Made by a program: the position numbers and the translations under genes. Positions 1 through 4,990 of a DNA stretch of 5,110 nt are shown here, piece after piece; position 1 is the first letter of the stretch, and every line of letters begins with the position of its first letter. Source of the stretch: Candidatus Omnitrophota bacterium (GTDB taxonomy: Bacteria; Omnitrophota; Koll11; Aquiviventales; Aquiviventaceae); NCBI GenBank assembly GCA_023247285.1, contig JAHFGU010000124.1, positions 1-5,110 on the forward strand. The letters are read 5' to 3'. A model generated the notes under the pieces. The model did no database searches. It was not told where the DNA came from and saw only the letters and a list, made by a program, of their open reading frames with translations.

Positions 1-69
1 GATCCCGGGAACGCACGCGCCCCAGGCCGCCAGTCCCGCCAGCCCCCATCGAGTGATCCGACCGCGCAT
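1..69 (-). CDS. Partial exported protein, N-terminal signal sequence only
   Basis: Only the first 23 codons are inside the window; the gene continues past position 1. The visible peptide begins MRGRITRW and has a basic n-region (three Arg in the first seven residues). A Gly/Ala/Leu/Trp hydrophobic stretch follows and then Cys-Val-Pro-Gly, which looks like a Sec signal sequence. Cys19 follows Trp-Gly-Ala, a poor lipobox because Trp is at -3, so it is unclear whether this is a lipoprotein or a signal-peptidase I substrate. The ATG overlaps the stop of the upstream DUF2292 gene by one base (TGATG). It is preceded by a good Shine-Dalgarno (AGGAG, 5 nt spacer), which settles the start. It is the fourth cistron of the Fur-led operon, so its product probably belongs to a metal-responsive envelope function. 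The mature protein cannot be identified. A porin or other outer-membrane protein is a guess from context only. Confidence 0.6.
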   Translation of the reverse strand, partial: MRGRITRWGLAGLAAWGACVPGI

Positions 70-275
70 CAGGTCTCCTGGTGGTCATGGCGCTCCTCCG
101 CGTTGGCGGTCGGGCAGCCGTATGATGTCGCCGAGGCTTCTGGGGAGCCAGTCAGCCTGATTCGTTCGACCCGTTCTACGCGCACGACCTGGGCGTCATG
201 GACGGTGAGCTGCACCGTGCCGTAGCGCAAGCCGCGCAGGGCCTGCTCGAGATGGCGCCGCAGGGCCTCCGTCAT
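69..275 (-). CDS. YezD/DUF2292-family small protein
   Basis: A 68-aa protein. Residues 5-41 carry the DUF2292 (YezD) pattern: a short helix (LRRHLEQAL) leading into RYGTVQLTVHDAQVVRVER and then VERIRL. This matches the family signature of a 'GxVxixVhdgkVvqIErtEKiRl'-type beta hairpin. Family members are small soluble proteins of unknown biochemical role. The tail (42-68) is polar, with Cys54, His63 and His65. I chose the ATG at 275 because it forms a 4-nt ATGA overlap with the stop of the upstream Cys-rich gene and places the helix at the N-terminus as in the family. In-frame ATGs further upstream (362, 326, 299) would add up to 29 residues inside the neighbouring gene and have no Shine-Dalgarno. 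Its stop overlaps the next start (TGATG), so it is translationally coupled on both sides. Family assignment is confident; function is unknown. Confidence 0.75.
   Translation of the reverse strand: MTEALRRHLEQALRGLRYGTVQLTVHDAQVVRVERVERIRLTGSPEASATSYGCPTANAEERHDHQET
75..79 (-). promoter_or_regulatory. Ribosome binding site of the partial exported gene
   Basis: AGGAG on the minus strand lies 5 nt before the ATG at 69, within the last codons of the DUF2292 gene. It is the clearest Shine-Dalgarno in the window. It allows independent re-initiation on the last visible cistron in addition to coupling through the TGATG overlap. Confidence 0.65.
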
Positions 276-517
276 GACCGGTGCGCTCGCAACAGACATT
301 GGGTGCTGCGGGCGCTCGTCCAACATTGGCCCGCGGGAAATCCACAGCGGCACGCGCGGCACAGGGCCGCAGGATCGGTGTCAGTGGGCATGAGGCAGTT
401 ACAGTGCTTGCACGTGGCCATCGGCGTCATCGCGAGGCGTGTGCCCGGCAGGCCGCCGCATCCCCCGGCAAGCACGAGAAGCGCGATCGCCGCGCCCGGC
501 GCCATCCAGCGCATCAT
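272..517 (-). CDS. Cys-rich predicted lipoprotein with twin CxxCxC motifs
   Basis: An 81-aa protein that I do not recognise as a named family. The N-terminus (MMRWMAPG, then a hydrophobic run at residues 9-17) ends in LAGGC, giving a plausible lipoprotein signal with Cys20 as the lipidated residue. The -3 residue is Ala rather than the usual Leu. The mature part is short and Cys-rich: C36-x2-C39-x-C41 (CKHCNC) and C53-x2-C56-x-C58 (CRACRC), plus Cys65 and Cys74. Two equivalent CxxCxC knuckles 17 residues apart look like a metal site (Zn or Fe), or a set of disulfides if the protein is exported. The ATG at 517 overlaps the fur stop by 4 nt (ATGA); the adjacent ATG at 514 is equally possible (TGATG). 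The stop overlaps the DUF2292 start. Its place directly behind a Fur regulator supports a metal-related envelope role, which is inference. Its reality rests on the operon overlaps, the signal sequence and the patterned cysteines. Confidence 0.68.
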   Translation of the reverse strand: MMRWMAPGAAIALLVLAGGCGGLPGTRLAMTPMATCKHCNCLMPTDTDPAALCRACRCGFPAGQCWTSARSTQCLLRAHRS

Positions 518-993
518 GCCACCACTTCTTCCACATGCAGGTGGGGCATCTTCGGCGCGCGTTTCGGATCGATCCGCTGGCAGGCGGGGCACAGGCCGTA
601 GAGCTTGTGCGTGTGGGAGAGCAGCTGATAGCCGTAGCGCCGCACGACGGCCTCCTGCAGCGCTTCGACCTTGAGCTCCTGGAATTCGATGATTTCGCCG
701 CACTGGACGCACATCAGGTGATCATGGTGCGCCTTGGCGAACGTCACTTCGTAATTCGGCGGGCCGTAGCGGAAATCGTGCTTCTCGACCACCCCGGCGC
801 GGTGCAGCAGCGCGAGGGTCCGGTAGACCGTGCCGCGCGCCACGGACGCGTCGACGCTGCGCACGTCCTTCACCAGCTCTTCGGCCGTGAAGTGCAGGTA
901 GGCCGCGGCGCGCCGGACGACCAGCTGCCGCTGCGCGGTCAGGCGCACGCCGCGGCTGCGGAGGAGCTGCTCGACTTCGACGAATCGCTTCAT
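514..993 (-). CDS. fur: Fur-family metal-dependent transcriptional regulator
   Basis: A 159-aa protein, normal length for Fur. The N-terminal winged helix (about 1-85) contains RLTAQRQLVV and the recognition helix VARGTVYRTLALL (51-63). The dimerisation/metal domain follows. The ligands of both Fur metal sites can be placed: His34, Glu82, His92 and Glu103 for one; His89, Asp91, Glu110 and His127 for the other. Two CxxC pairs (Cys95/Cys98 and Cys135/Cys138) would form the structural zinc site. Glu110, where PerR has Asp, favours an iron-sensing Fur over a peroxide sensor, but Zur, Mur or Nur specificity cannot be excluded by eye. Metal-bound Fur represses genes by binding palindromic boxes. 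Two such palindromes lie just upstream, so autoregulation is likely. The ATG at 993 is the only reasonable start; no Shine-Dalgarno precedes it. The stop overlaps the next cistron, making fur the first gene of a four-gene operon. The symbol is given at family level. Confidence 0.93.
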   Translation of the reverse strand: MKRFVEVEQLLRSRGVRLTAQRQLVVRRAAAYLHFTAEELVKDVRSVDASVARGTVYRTLALLHRAGVVEKHDFRYGPPNYEVTFAKAHHDHLMCVQCGEIIEFQELKVEALQEAVVRRYGYQLLSHTHKLYGLCPACQRIDPKRAPKMPHLHVEEVVA

Positions 994-1000
994 TTGCTAG

Positions 1001-1025
1001 TTGAGACTGAGTCTCAAATTTGAGA
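1001..1025 (-). promoter_or_regulatory. Tandem overlapping Fur-box-like operators
   Basis: Two palindromes share an arm. TTGAGACTGAGTCTCAA (1001-1017) is a perfect 8-1-8 inverted repeat containing the 7-1-7 TGAGACT-n-AGTCTCA form, similar to variant Fur boxes. TCTCAAATTTGAGA (1012-1025) is a perfect 14-nt palindrome. The three arms alternate in orientation, and the two dyad centres are about 9.5 bp apart, so two Fur dimers could bind side by side. The sites begin next to the -10 hexamer and cover the predicted transcription start and leader, the classic position for repression. Binding by the adjacent Fur protein is inferred from similarity and location. Confidence 0.75.
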
Positions 1026-1026
1026 T

Positions 1027-1055
1027 ATTGTAGGGCGCGCGCGGAGCGCTGTCAA
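1027..1055 (-). promoter_or_regulatory. Sigma-70-type promoter of the fur operon
   Basis: On the minus strand, TTGACA (1055-1050), a 17-nt spacer and TACAAT (1032-1027) make a near-perfect housekeeping promoter: -35 6/6, -10 5/6, ideal spacing. Transcription should begin near 1020, giving a leader of about 27 nt before the fur ATG. The promoter lies 26 nt after the stop of the upstream same-strand gene, so the fur operon has its own transcription unit. Confidence 0.8.
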
Positions 1056-1080
1056 TGAGTTTCTTGCGAAGCGGGGCCGA

Positions 1081-1641
1081 TTACGTGGCGGGGACTTCTT
1101 GCAGCTGCACGCCTTGGGCGTCGGTGCGCACACGGAACACGAGATTGTAGGCCGGCGCGACCAGGGTGATCGAGCTGACCGAGCGCTGCCCTCCCGGCCA
1201 GGCGATCAGCGGCTCGGTGGCAGCGTGGATTTCCAGCCCGCGCGGGAGCCAGATGGTCTCCTCTACGGTTTCCAACGGCTTGGGGCCGCCGGCCTGGAGC
1301 GCTACCAGGTGGACAGCACCCCGCGCCTCGTCCACCTTGATCTGGAATGGCTGGCGGCGGGCCGCAGCCATCGTCGGCATGATCCGGAGGAGGTTGGCAA
1401 TCTCCTGGAGCGTGGCCCGATAGCGCAGCAGTTCGACCTCGGATTGGAATGAGTCGTTGAGGCGCAGGGCGCCGGCTGCGAGCAGCAGCACGGCGACCGA
1501 AGCCCCGACGACACGCGCCAGCCGGAGCACCCGCGCCAGCACGCGGGCGCCGGAGGGCGCTGGCAGGACCCTGGCCAGGGAGAGCCCTGCACCGGCCAGC
1601 CGCCGCATCACGTGTCGATGGCGGGGGAAGGATGCACGCAT
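1081..1641 (-). CDS. Single-pass membrane protein, GspH/FimT pseudopilin-like
   Basis: A 186-aa protein with no confident family match. An Arg-rich N-terminus (1-45, about 12 Arg) precedes one hydrophobic segment (about 46-59, GASVAVLLLAAGAL). An amphipathic helix follows (about 64-88, DSFQSEVELLRYRATLQEIA), then a beta-rich C-terminal part with short strands (QPFQIKVDEARGAVHLVAL, YNLVFRVRTDAQGVQLQEV). This order resembles minor pseudopilins of the GspH/FimT type. However, the prepilin signature is missing: after Gly46 the +5 residue is Val, not Glu, and there is no GFTLxE-like motif. It could be a diverged or non-processed relative, or an unrelated membrane-anchored protein with a similar layout. 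The start at 1641 lies 6 nt after a possible -10 element; an alternative ATG is at 1608. It sits 32 nt downstream of the FIST gene on the same strand, so co-transcription is also possible. The C-terminus ends at TAA, shortly before the fur promoter. Confidence 0.6.
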   Translation of the reverse strand: MRASFPRHRHVMRRLAGAGLSLARVLPAPSGARVLARVLRLARVVGASVAVLLLAAGALRLNDSFQSEVELLRYRATLQEIANLLRIMPTMAAARRQPFQIKVDEARGAVHLVALQAGGPKPLETVEETIWLPRGLEIHAATEPLIAWPGGQRSVSSITLVAPAYNLVFRVRTDAQGVQLQEVPAT

Positions 1642-1647
1642 CCGTCT

Positions 1648-1677
1648 AGTATGCCTGAGCCGATTTTCGCGCGTCAA
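1648..1677 (-). promoter_or_regulatory. Possible promoter of the pseudopilin-like gene
   Basis: TTGACG (1677-1672), an 18-nt spacer and CATACT (1653-1648) on the minus strand match the sigma-70 consensus at 5/6 and 4/6 positions. The -35 overlaps the FIST stop codon. The -10 ends only 6 nt before the ATG at 1641, so transcription would start at or next to that ATG. Either the mRNA is leaderless or translation begins at the downstream ATG at 1608. The call is tentative because the -10 is weak. Confidence 0.35.
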
Positions 1678-2894
1678 GGCGGCACGGCCGCATCGGCGCG
1701 GCGCTTCGGCAACAGCGGCAGCGGCCGGAACAGCCCGACGCTGGCCGTGTACCCGTGCAGGAAATTCGTGTCGCCGATCGGTCCGATCTCGCCATTGCAG
1801 AAGAAGCCGCCGATCGGCACCTTGCCGCCGATCATCTCGATCGTCTTCACGTCTTGATGCGCGGTGCCGTACAAGGATTTCCCCCGGCCGGTGCAGGTAA
1901 ACAGCAGGCACCCGGCCGGCGGGGCCGCGGCGGGCGAGAGCCGCTGCTGCAACAGCCGGCGCAGCTCCTGCTTCGAGGTGCTCGGATCGCGGAGCTGGAA
2001 CTGGACGGTCTGCCCGACCGCGACCGTATCCGAAATGCCGATCGCCCCGGCCCCGGGCTCGATGCCGGTGATGTTGCGGATGAGGAAATCCCCGGATCCG
2101 AAGGCCTGGCGCATTTCCGAGATCGCCAGCCCGACGAAGATGGAGCCGCGCTGTGCCAGCTCGCGGTCGTCCGGGCTCAAGATGGAGAGCACATCATGCA
2201 GGATCGCCAGCGCCGGCCGGCCGCCCAATTCGATGATGAATTGCTCCTGCGTCTTGGTCACCACGTAGGGCCGCCCGATGGGCCGACAGCCCTGCGAAAT
2301 GACCGTGTCCATCGTGATGTTGCCGGTCAGCGCCACACCGGCAGCCCCCTCGCGCAGCACCGTCGTGCCGTTGAAGAGGAACTGCTCACCGGGCTCGCTG
2401 CCTCCGCTGACCAGCCCGCCGATGATCGGGCGGGTGCGGTACGTCGCGTTCAGCTCGTTGATGAGCTTCAGCGGGTCTGCGGTGTACGGATCCACCATCA
2501 GGATAAAGACCGGGTGCGCGTCGGGGGAGGCCCCGATGGCGTCGATCCAAAACCCGCCGGGTGCTGAGCGCTCCAGCTCGTCGGGCGTGATCGTGAACGG
2601 ATAGAGCCGCACCCCGGGCAGGTGGGCGGCGGTGATGGAAATCGCCGGGACCCACTCCAGCTCCCGTCCGCCGCCGATGATCCCGCTGCCGCTGCAGCCA
2701 AGGAGGACCTGCGGGCTGAGCTGCTCATGGATGTGCTGGACCAGCGCCGGCCAGGCAATGCGGTAGATGGGCGAGGCGAAGACGAGGGCGAGATCGCAGG
2801 AAGCGTCTCCGAGCTGCTCGCGCACCTGGCGGCACGCAGCGGAGGCGGCCGCGCCTGCTGACGCGGCGTCACTGATGCCGGAGGTGAACCGCAT
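1674..2894 (-). CDS. FIST_N/FIST_C sensory-domain protein
   Basis: A 406-aa stand-alone FIST protein. FIST_N covers about 30-220 (DLALVFASP at 34-42; LLGCSGSGIIGGG at 64-76; GGLVSGGSEPG at 159-169). FIST_C covers about 225-385, with CTGRG (334-338) and the hallmark GGFFCNGEIGPIGDTNFLHG (362-381). FIST domains are predicted ligand-binding sensory modules, often fused to signalling domains. Here there is no transmembrane segment and no output domain, so the protein should be cytosolic and any partner is separate. The N-terminus MRFTSGIS is typical for the family and supports the ATG at 2894, which has GAGGA 8 nt upstream. An ATG at 2903 (adding Met-Asp-Val) sits 7 nt after the predicted -10 and is a leaderless alternative. 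Divergent from the helicase gene; followed after 32 nt by the pseudopilin-like gene. The ligand is unknown. Confidence 0.9.
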   Translation of the reverse strand: MRFTSGISDAASAGAAASAACRQVREQLGDASCDLALVFASPIYRIAWPALVQHIHEQLSPQVLLGCSGSGIIGGGRELEWVPAISITAAHLPGVRLYPFTITPDELERSAPGGFWIDAIGASPDAHPVFILMVDPYTADPLKLINELNATYRTRPIIGGLVSGGSEPGEQFLFNGTTVLREGAAGVALTGNITMDTVISQGCRPIGRPYVVTKTQEQFIIELGGRPALAILHDVLSILSPDDRELAQRGSIFVGLAISEMRQAFGSGDFLIRNITGIEPGAGAIGISDTVAVGQTVQFQLRDPSTSKQELRRLLQQRLSPAAAPPAGCLLFTCTGRGKSLYGTAHQDVKTIEMIGGKVPIGGFFCNGEIGPIGDTNFLHGYTASVGLFRPLPLLPKRRADAAVPP

Positions 2895-2910
2895 GACATC
2901 CATCCTCGTT

Positions 2911-2939
2911 AGCTTAGAGGCCGCCCCCGACCTTGTCAA
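2911..2939 (-). promoter_or_regulatory. Promoter of the FIST gene
   Basis: TTGACA (2939-2934), a 17-nt spacer and TAAGCT (2916-2911) on the minus strand. The -35 is perfect and the spacing ideal; the -10 keeps the key T, A and final T (TAnnnT). The predicted start of transcription is around 2905-2903. This falls on the GAGG of the possible Shine-Dalgarno or on the A of the ATG at 2903, so the leader is very short or absent. Confidence 0.6.
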
Positions 2940-2959
2940 CGCCGCCGACCACGACGTAG

Positions 2960-2967
2960 TATACAAT
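2960..2967 (+). promoter_or_regulatory. Possible -10 element of the helicase gene
   Basis: TATACAAT contains two overlapping -10-like hexamers (TATACA and TACAAT). They end 9-11 nt before the ATG at 2977, and no Shine-Dalgarno lies between. The only -35-like hexamer is TTGTCA at 2933-2938, 21 nt from TATACA, which is too far for a standard promoter. It also occupies nearly the same bases as the FIST -35 on the other strand. Transcription would start within about 0-5 nt of the ATG. Confidence 0.4.
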
Positions 2968-2976
2968 GAACCCGTC

Positions 2977-4956
2977 ATGCGCATGCCGAACGTTCCACTA
3001 CACCCGTTTGCCTATGACGCGTTCCAGCAGCGCGCGATCGATGGCATCAACCGCGACGTGTCGCTCTTCGTCTCTGCCCCGACGGGCGCGGGCAAGACCG
3101 CGCTGGCCGACTATGTCATTGAGCGTGCGCTGGGCGGGGGGCGGCGCGTGATCTACACCGCGCCGATCAAGGCGCTGAGCAACCAGAAGTTCCGGGATTT
3201 CTCCGCGCGCCATGGCGAGGCCGTCGGCATCATGACCGGCGACGTCACGATCAACCCCCGCGCGTCGCTGATGATCATGACCACCGAAATCTACCGCAAC
3301 ACGCTGCTGGAAGACCCGGAGCGGCTGGCCGCCTACGCCTGGATCATCTTCGACGAAATCCACTTCCTCGACGATCCGGAGCGCGGCACGGTGTGGGAGG
3401 AGGCCATCCTGTTCAGCCCCCCCTCGATCAACCTGCTGTGCCTCAGCGCCACGATCCCGAACGTCCAGGAGCTGGCGTCCTGGATCCGCGCGGTGCACGA
3501 CCGGCCGGTGGAGATCGTCGAAGAGACGCGGCGGCCCGTGCCGCTCTCGATCATCTTTCAAGCGCAGGACCAGCTCTTCACGAGCGAAGCGGAGCTGGCG
3601 CGGGCCGGTTTCCGCTCCCACGCCTGGCAGCCGGCGCGGCAGCGCCATGCGCACCATCCGCACGGCGCGCGCCACCTGGCGAAGCCGAACCGGCTCGACA
3701 CGCTCGTGCGGGACCTGCTCGAGCGGGAGCGCCTGCCCTGCCTCTTCTTCACGTTCGGCCGGCGGCGGACGGAGGAGATCGCCTGGGAGCTCTCCCGCTT
3801 CTCGCTCATCGGCGCGGAGGAGCGCGCATCACTGCGCCGCCTCTTCGACGATGTATGCGCGCGGTTCGGCGTGGCGCGCAGCGGCAGCATTGAGTCGCTG
3901 AGCCAGCTCCTGGACCGCGGCGTGGGGTACCATCACGCGGGGATGCTGCCCGCGGTGAAAGAAATCATCGAGCGGTGCTTCGCCAGCCGGCTGATGAAGA
4001 TCATCGTCACGACGGAAACCTTCGCGCTGGGGATCAATATGCCGGCCCGCAGCGTCGTGCTGGACTCGCTGCAGAAGCGCGGTGACCGCGGCTTCGAGCT
4101 GCTGCGCCGGCGCGAGTTCCTGCAGATGGCCGGCCGGGCCGGGCGCCGGGGCATGGACGAGGAGGGCTTCGTGTACCTGCGCGTCAACCCGGCGCATGTC
4201 ACCGCCGGGGATGTGGCCCACCTCCTGCACGGCCCGCCTGAGCCGGTGCACAGCCGGTTCAACACCGCGTACGCCACGCTGCTCAACCTCTACCGGCGCC
4301 ACGGCCGCGGGCTGCTCGAGATCTTTCCCCGCACGCTCTACTACCTGCAGACGACCGGCCCGCGCCGGCAGCAGGGCCTCGACCACATGCGGCGGAAGCT
4401 GGATCTGCTCGAAGCGCTCGGCTATCTCGGGCCGCAGGGCCTGACGCCGAGAGGGGAGTTCGGCTCGTACATGTACGGGTCGGAATTGCTGATCACGGAG
4501 CTGCACGCCCAGCGCCGGCTGGCGGACCTGGATCCGGTGGCGCTGGCGGTCCTGATGGCCGCGCTGGTGTATGAGCCGCGGCCGCGCATGGGGCCGGCCC
4601 CGTCGCACCGCCTGAGCCGCCGGCTGGCCGCGCTCTGCCGCGAGCCGGCTGAACACATCCATCGCGAAGAGGCGCGCTTCCGGATCAGCCCGAAGACCAA
4701 GGTGCCGGCTTTCCACTTAACCCGGGCCATGGAGGCGTGGGTTTCGCGGGCGCCGTTTGACAAGCTCTCCAAGCTCTGCGATGTCGACGAGGGGGAAATC
4801 GTGCGGTACTTCCGGATGGCGGTGCAGCTCCTGCGGCAGCTTGCGGAAACGCCCGCGGCGGACCCGGCCCTGCGCGCCACCGCCGAGCGGGCGCGCCAGC
4901 GGGTCAACCGGGACGTCATCGATGCCGAGGCCCAGCTGCGCGTGGGGTCACAGTAG
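2977..4956 (+). CDS. Compact Ski2-like DExH-box RNA helicase
   Basis: A 659-aa superfamily 2 helicase of the Ski2/Mtr4/HelY group, ATP-driven and 3'-5' acting on RNA in characterised relatives. RecA1: Walker A APTGAGKT (34-41), motif Ia TAPIKALSNQK (61-71), TGDV (87-90), motif II DEIH (126-129) followed by DDPERGTVWEEA, motif III SAT (157-159). RecA2: motif IV LFFTFGRR (256-263), YHHAGMLP (318-325), motif V TETFALGINMPAR (346-358), motif VI QMAGRAGRRG (383-392). The winged-helix/ratchet region and a short DSHCT-like C-terminus follow (about 425-655). At 659 aa it is much shorter than HelY or Mtr4 (about 900-1,100 aa), with no room for an arch/KOW insertion. A His-rich stretch (six His between 215 and 233) lies between the RecA lobes. 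The ATG at 2977 is the first start past the divergent FIST gene; an ATG two codons later is possible. Likely role: RNA unwinding in processing or decay; the substrate is unknown. Confidence 0.92.
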   Translation: MRMPNVPLHPFAYDAFQQRAIDGINRDVSLFVSAPTGAGKTALADYVIERALGGGRRVIYTAPIKALSNQKFRDFSARHGEAVGIMTGDVTINPRASLMIMTTEIYRNTLLEDPERLAAYAWIIFDEIHFLDDPERGTVWEEAILFSPPSINLLCLSATIPNVQELASWIRAVHDRPVEIVEETRRPVPLSIIFQAQDQLFTSEAELARAGFRSHAWQPARQRHAHHPHGARHLAKPNRLDTLVRDLLERERLPCLFFTFGRRRTEEIAWELSRFSLIGAEERASLRRLFDDVCARFGVARSGSIESLSQLLDRGVGYHHAGMLPAVKEIIERCFASRLMKIIVTTETFALGINMPARSVVLDSLQKRGDRGFELLRRREFLQMAGRAGRRGMDEEGFVYLRVNPAHVTAGDVAHLLHGPPEPVHSRFNTAYATLLNLYRRHGRGLLEIFPRTLYYLQTTGPRRQQGLDHMRRKLDLLEALGYLGPQGLTPRGEFGSYMYGSELLITELHAQRRLADLDPVALAVLMAALVYEPRPRMGPAPSHRLSRRLAALCREPAEHIHREEARFRISPKTKVPAFHLTRAMEAWVSRAPFDKLSKLCDVDEGEIVRYFRMAVQLLRQLAETPAADPALRATAERARQRVNRDVIDAEAQLRVGSQ

Positions 4957-4962
4957 CCCACG

Positions 4963-4990
4963 GACCATCGACCACAGACCACACGGACCA
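4963..4990 (+). repeat. Short GACCA heptad repeat
   Basis: GACCA occurs at 4963, 4970, 4977 and 4986, with periods of 7, 7 and 9 nt, directly after the helicase stop. The units read GACCATC, GACCACA, GACCACACG, GACCA. It cannot form a hairpin with itself (no TGGTC arm nearby) and has no T-tract, so it is not a terminator. Confidence 0.55.

Noticed and set aside
439..1023. Plus-strand open frame of 194 codons opposite fur
   Set aside because: It is antisense to a clear Fur gene, its translation resembles no family, and it would run through the fur operator. Long open frames opposite genes are expected at this G+C content.
1642..1911. N-terminal extension of the pseudopilin-like gene back to an ATG at 1911
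   Set aside because: The extra 90 codons mostly overlap the end of the FIST gene in another frame and read as Arg-rich nonsense. The protein-like pattern begins only after 1641.
1755..2567. Plus-strand open frame of 270 codons opposite the FIST gene
   Set aside because: The translation is Arg/Ala/Asp/Gly-rich with no recognisable domain, and the opposite strand encodes conserved FIST motifs throughout.
2767..2976. N-terminal extension of the helicase to an ATG at 2767
   Set aside because: The 70 extra residues overlap the FIST N-terminus and its promoter on the opposite strand and resemble nothing. The helicase fold begins at about residue 7 after the ATG at 2977.
3829..4716. Minus-strand open frame of 295 codons opposite the helicase
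   Set aside because: It mirrors conserved helicase motifs V and VI on the other strand and shows only a biased Arg/Gln/His/Ala composition typical of a G+C-rich shadow.
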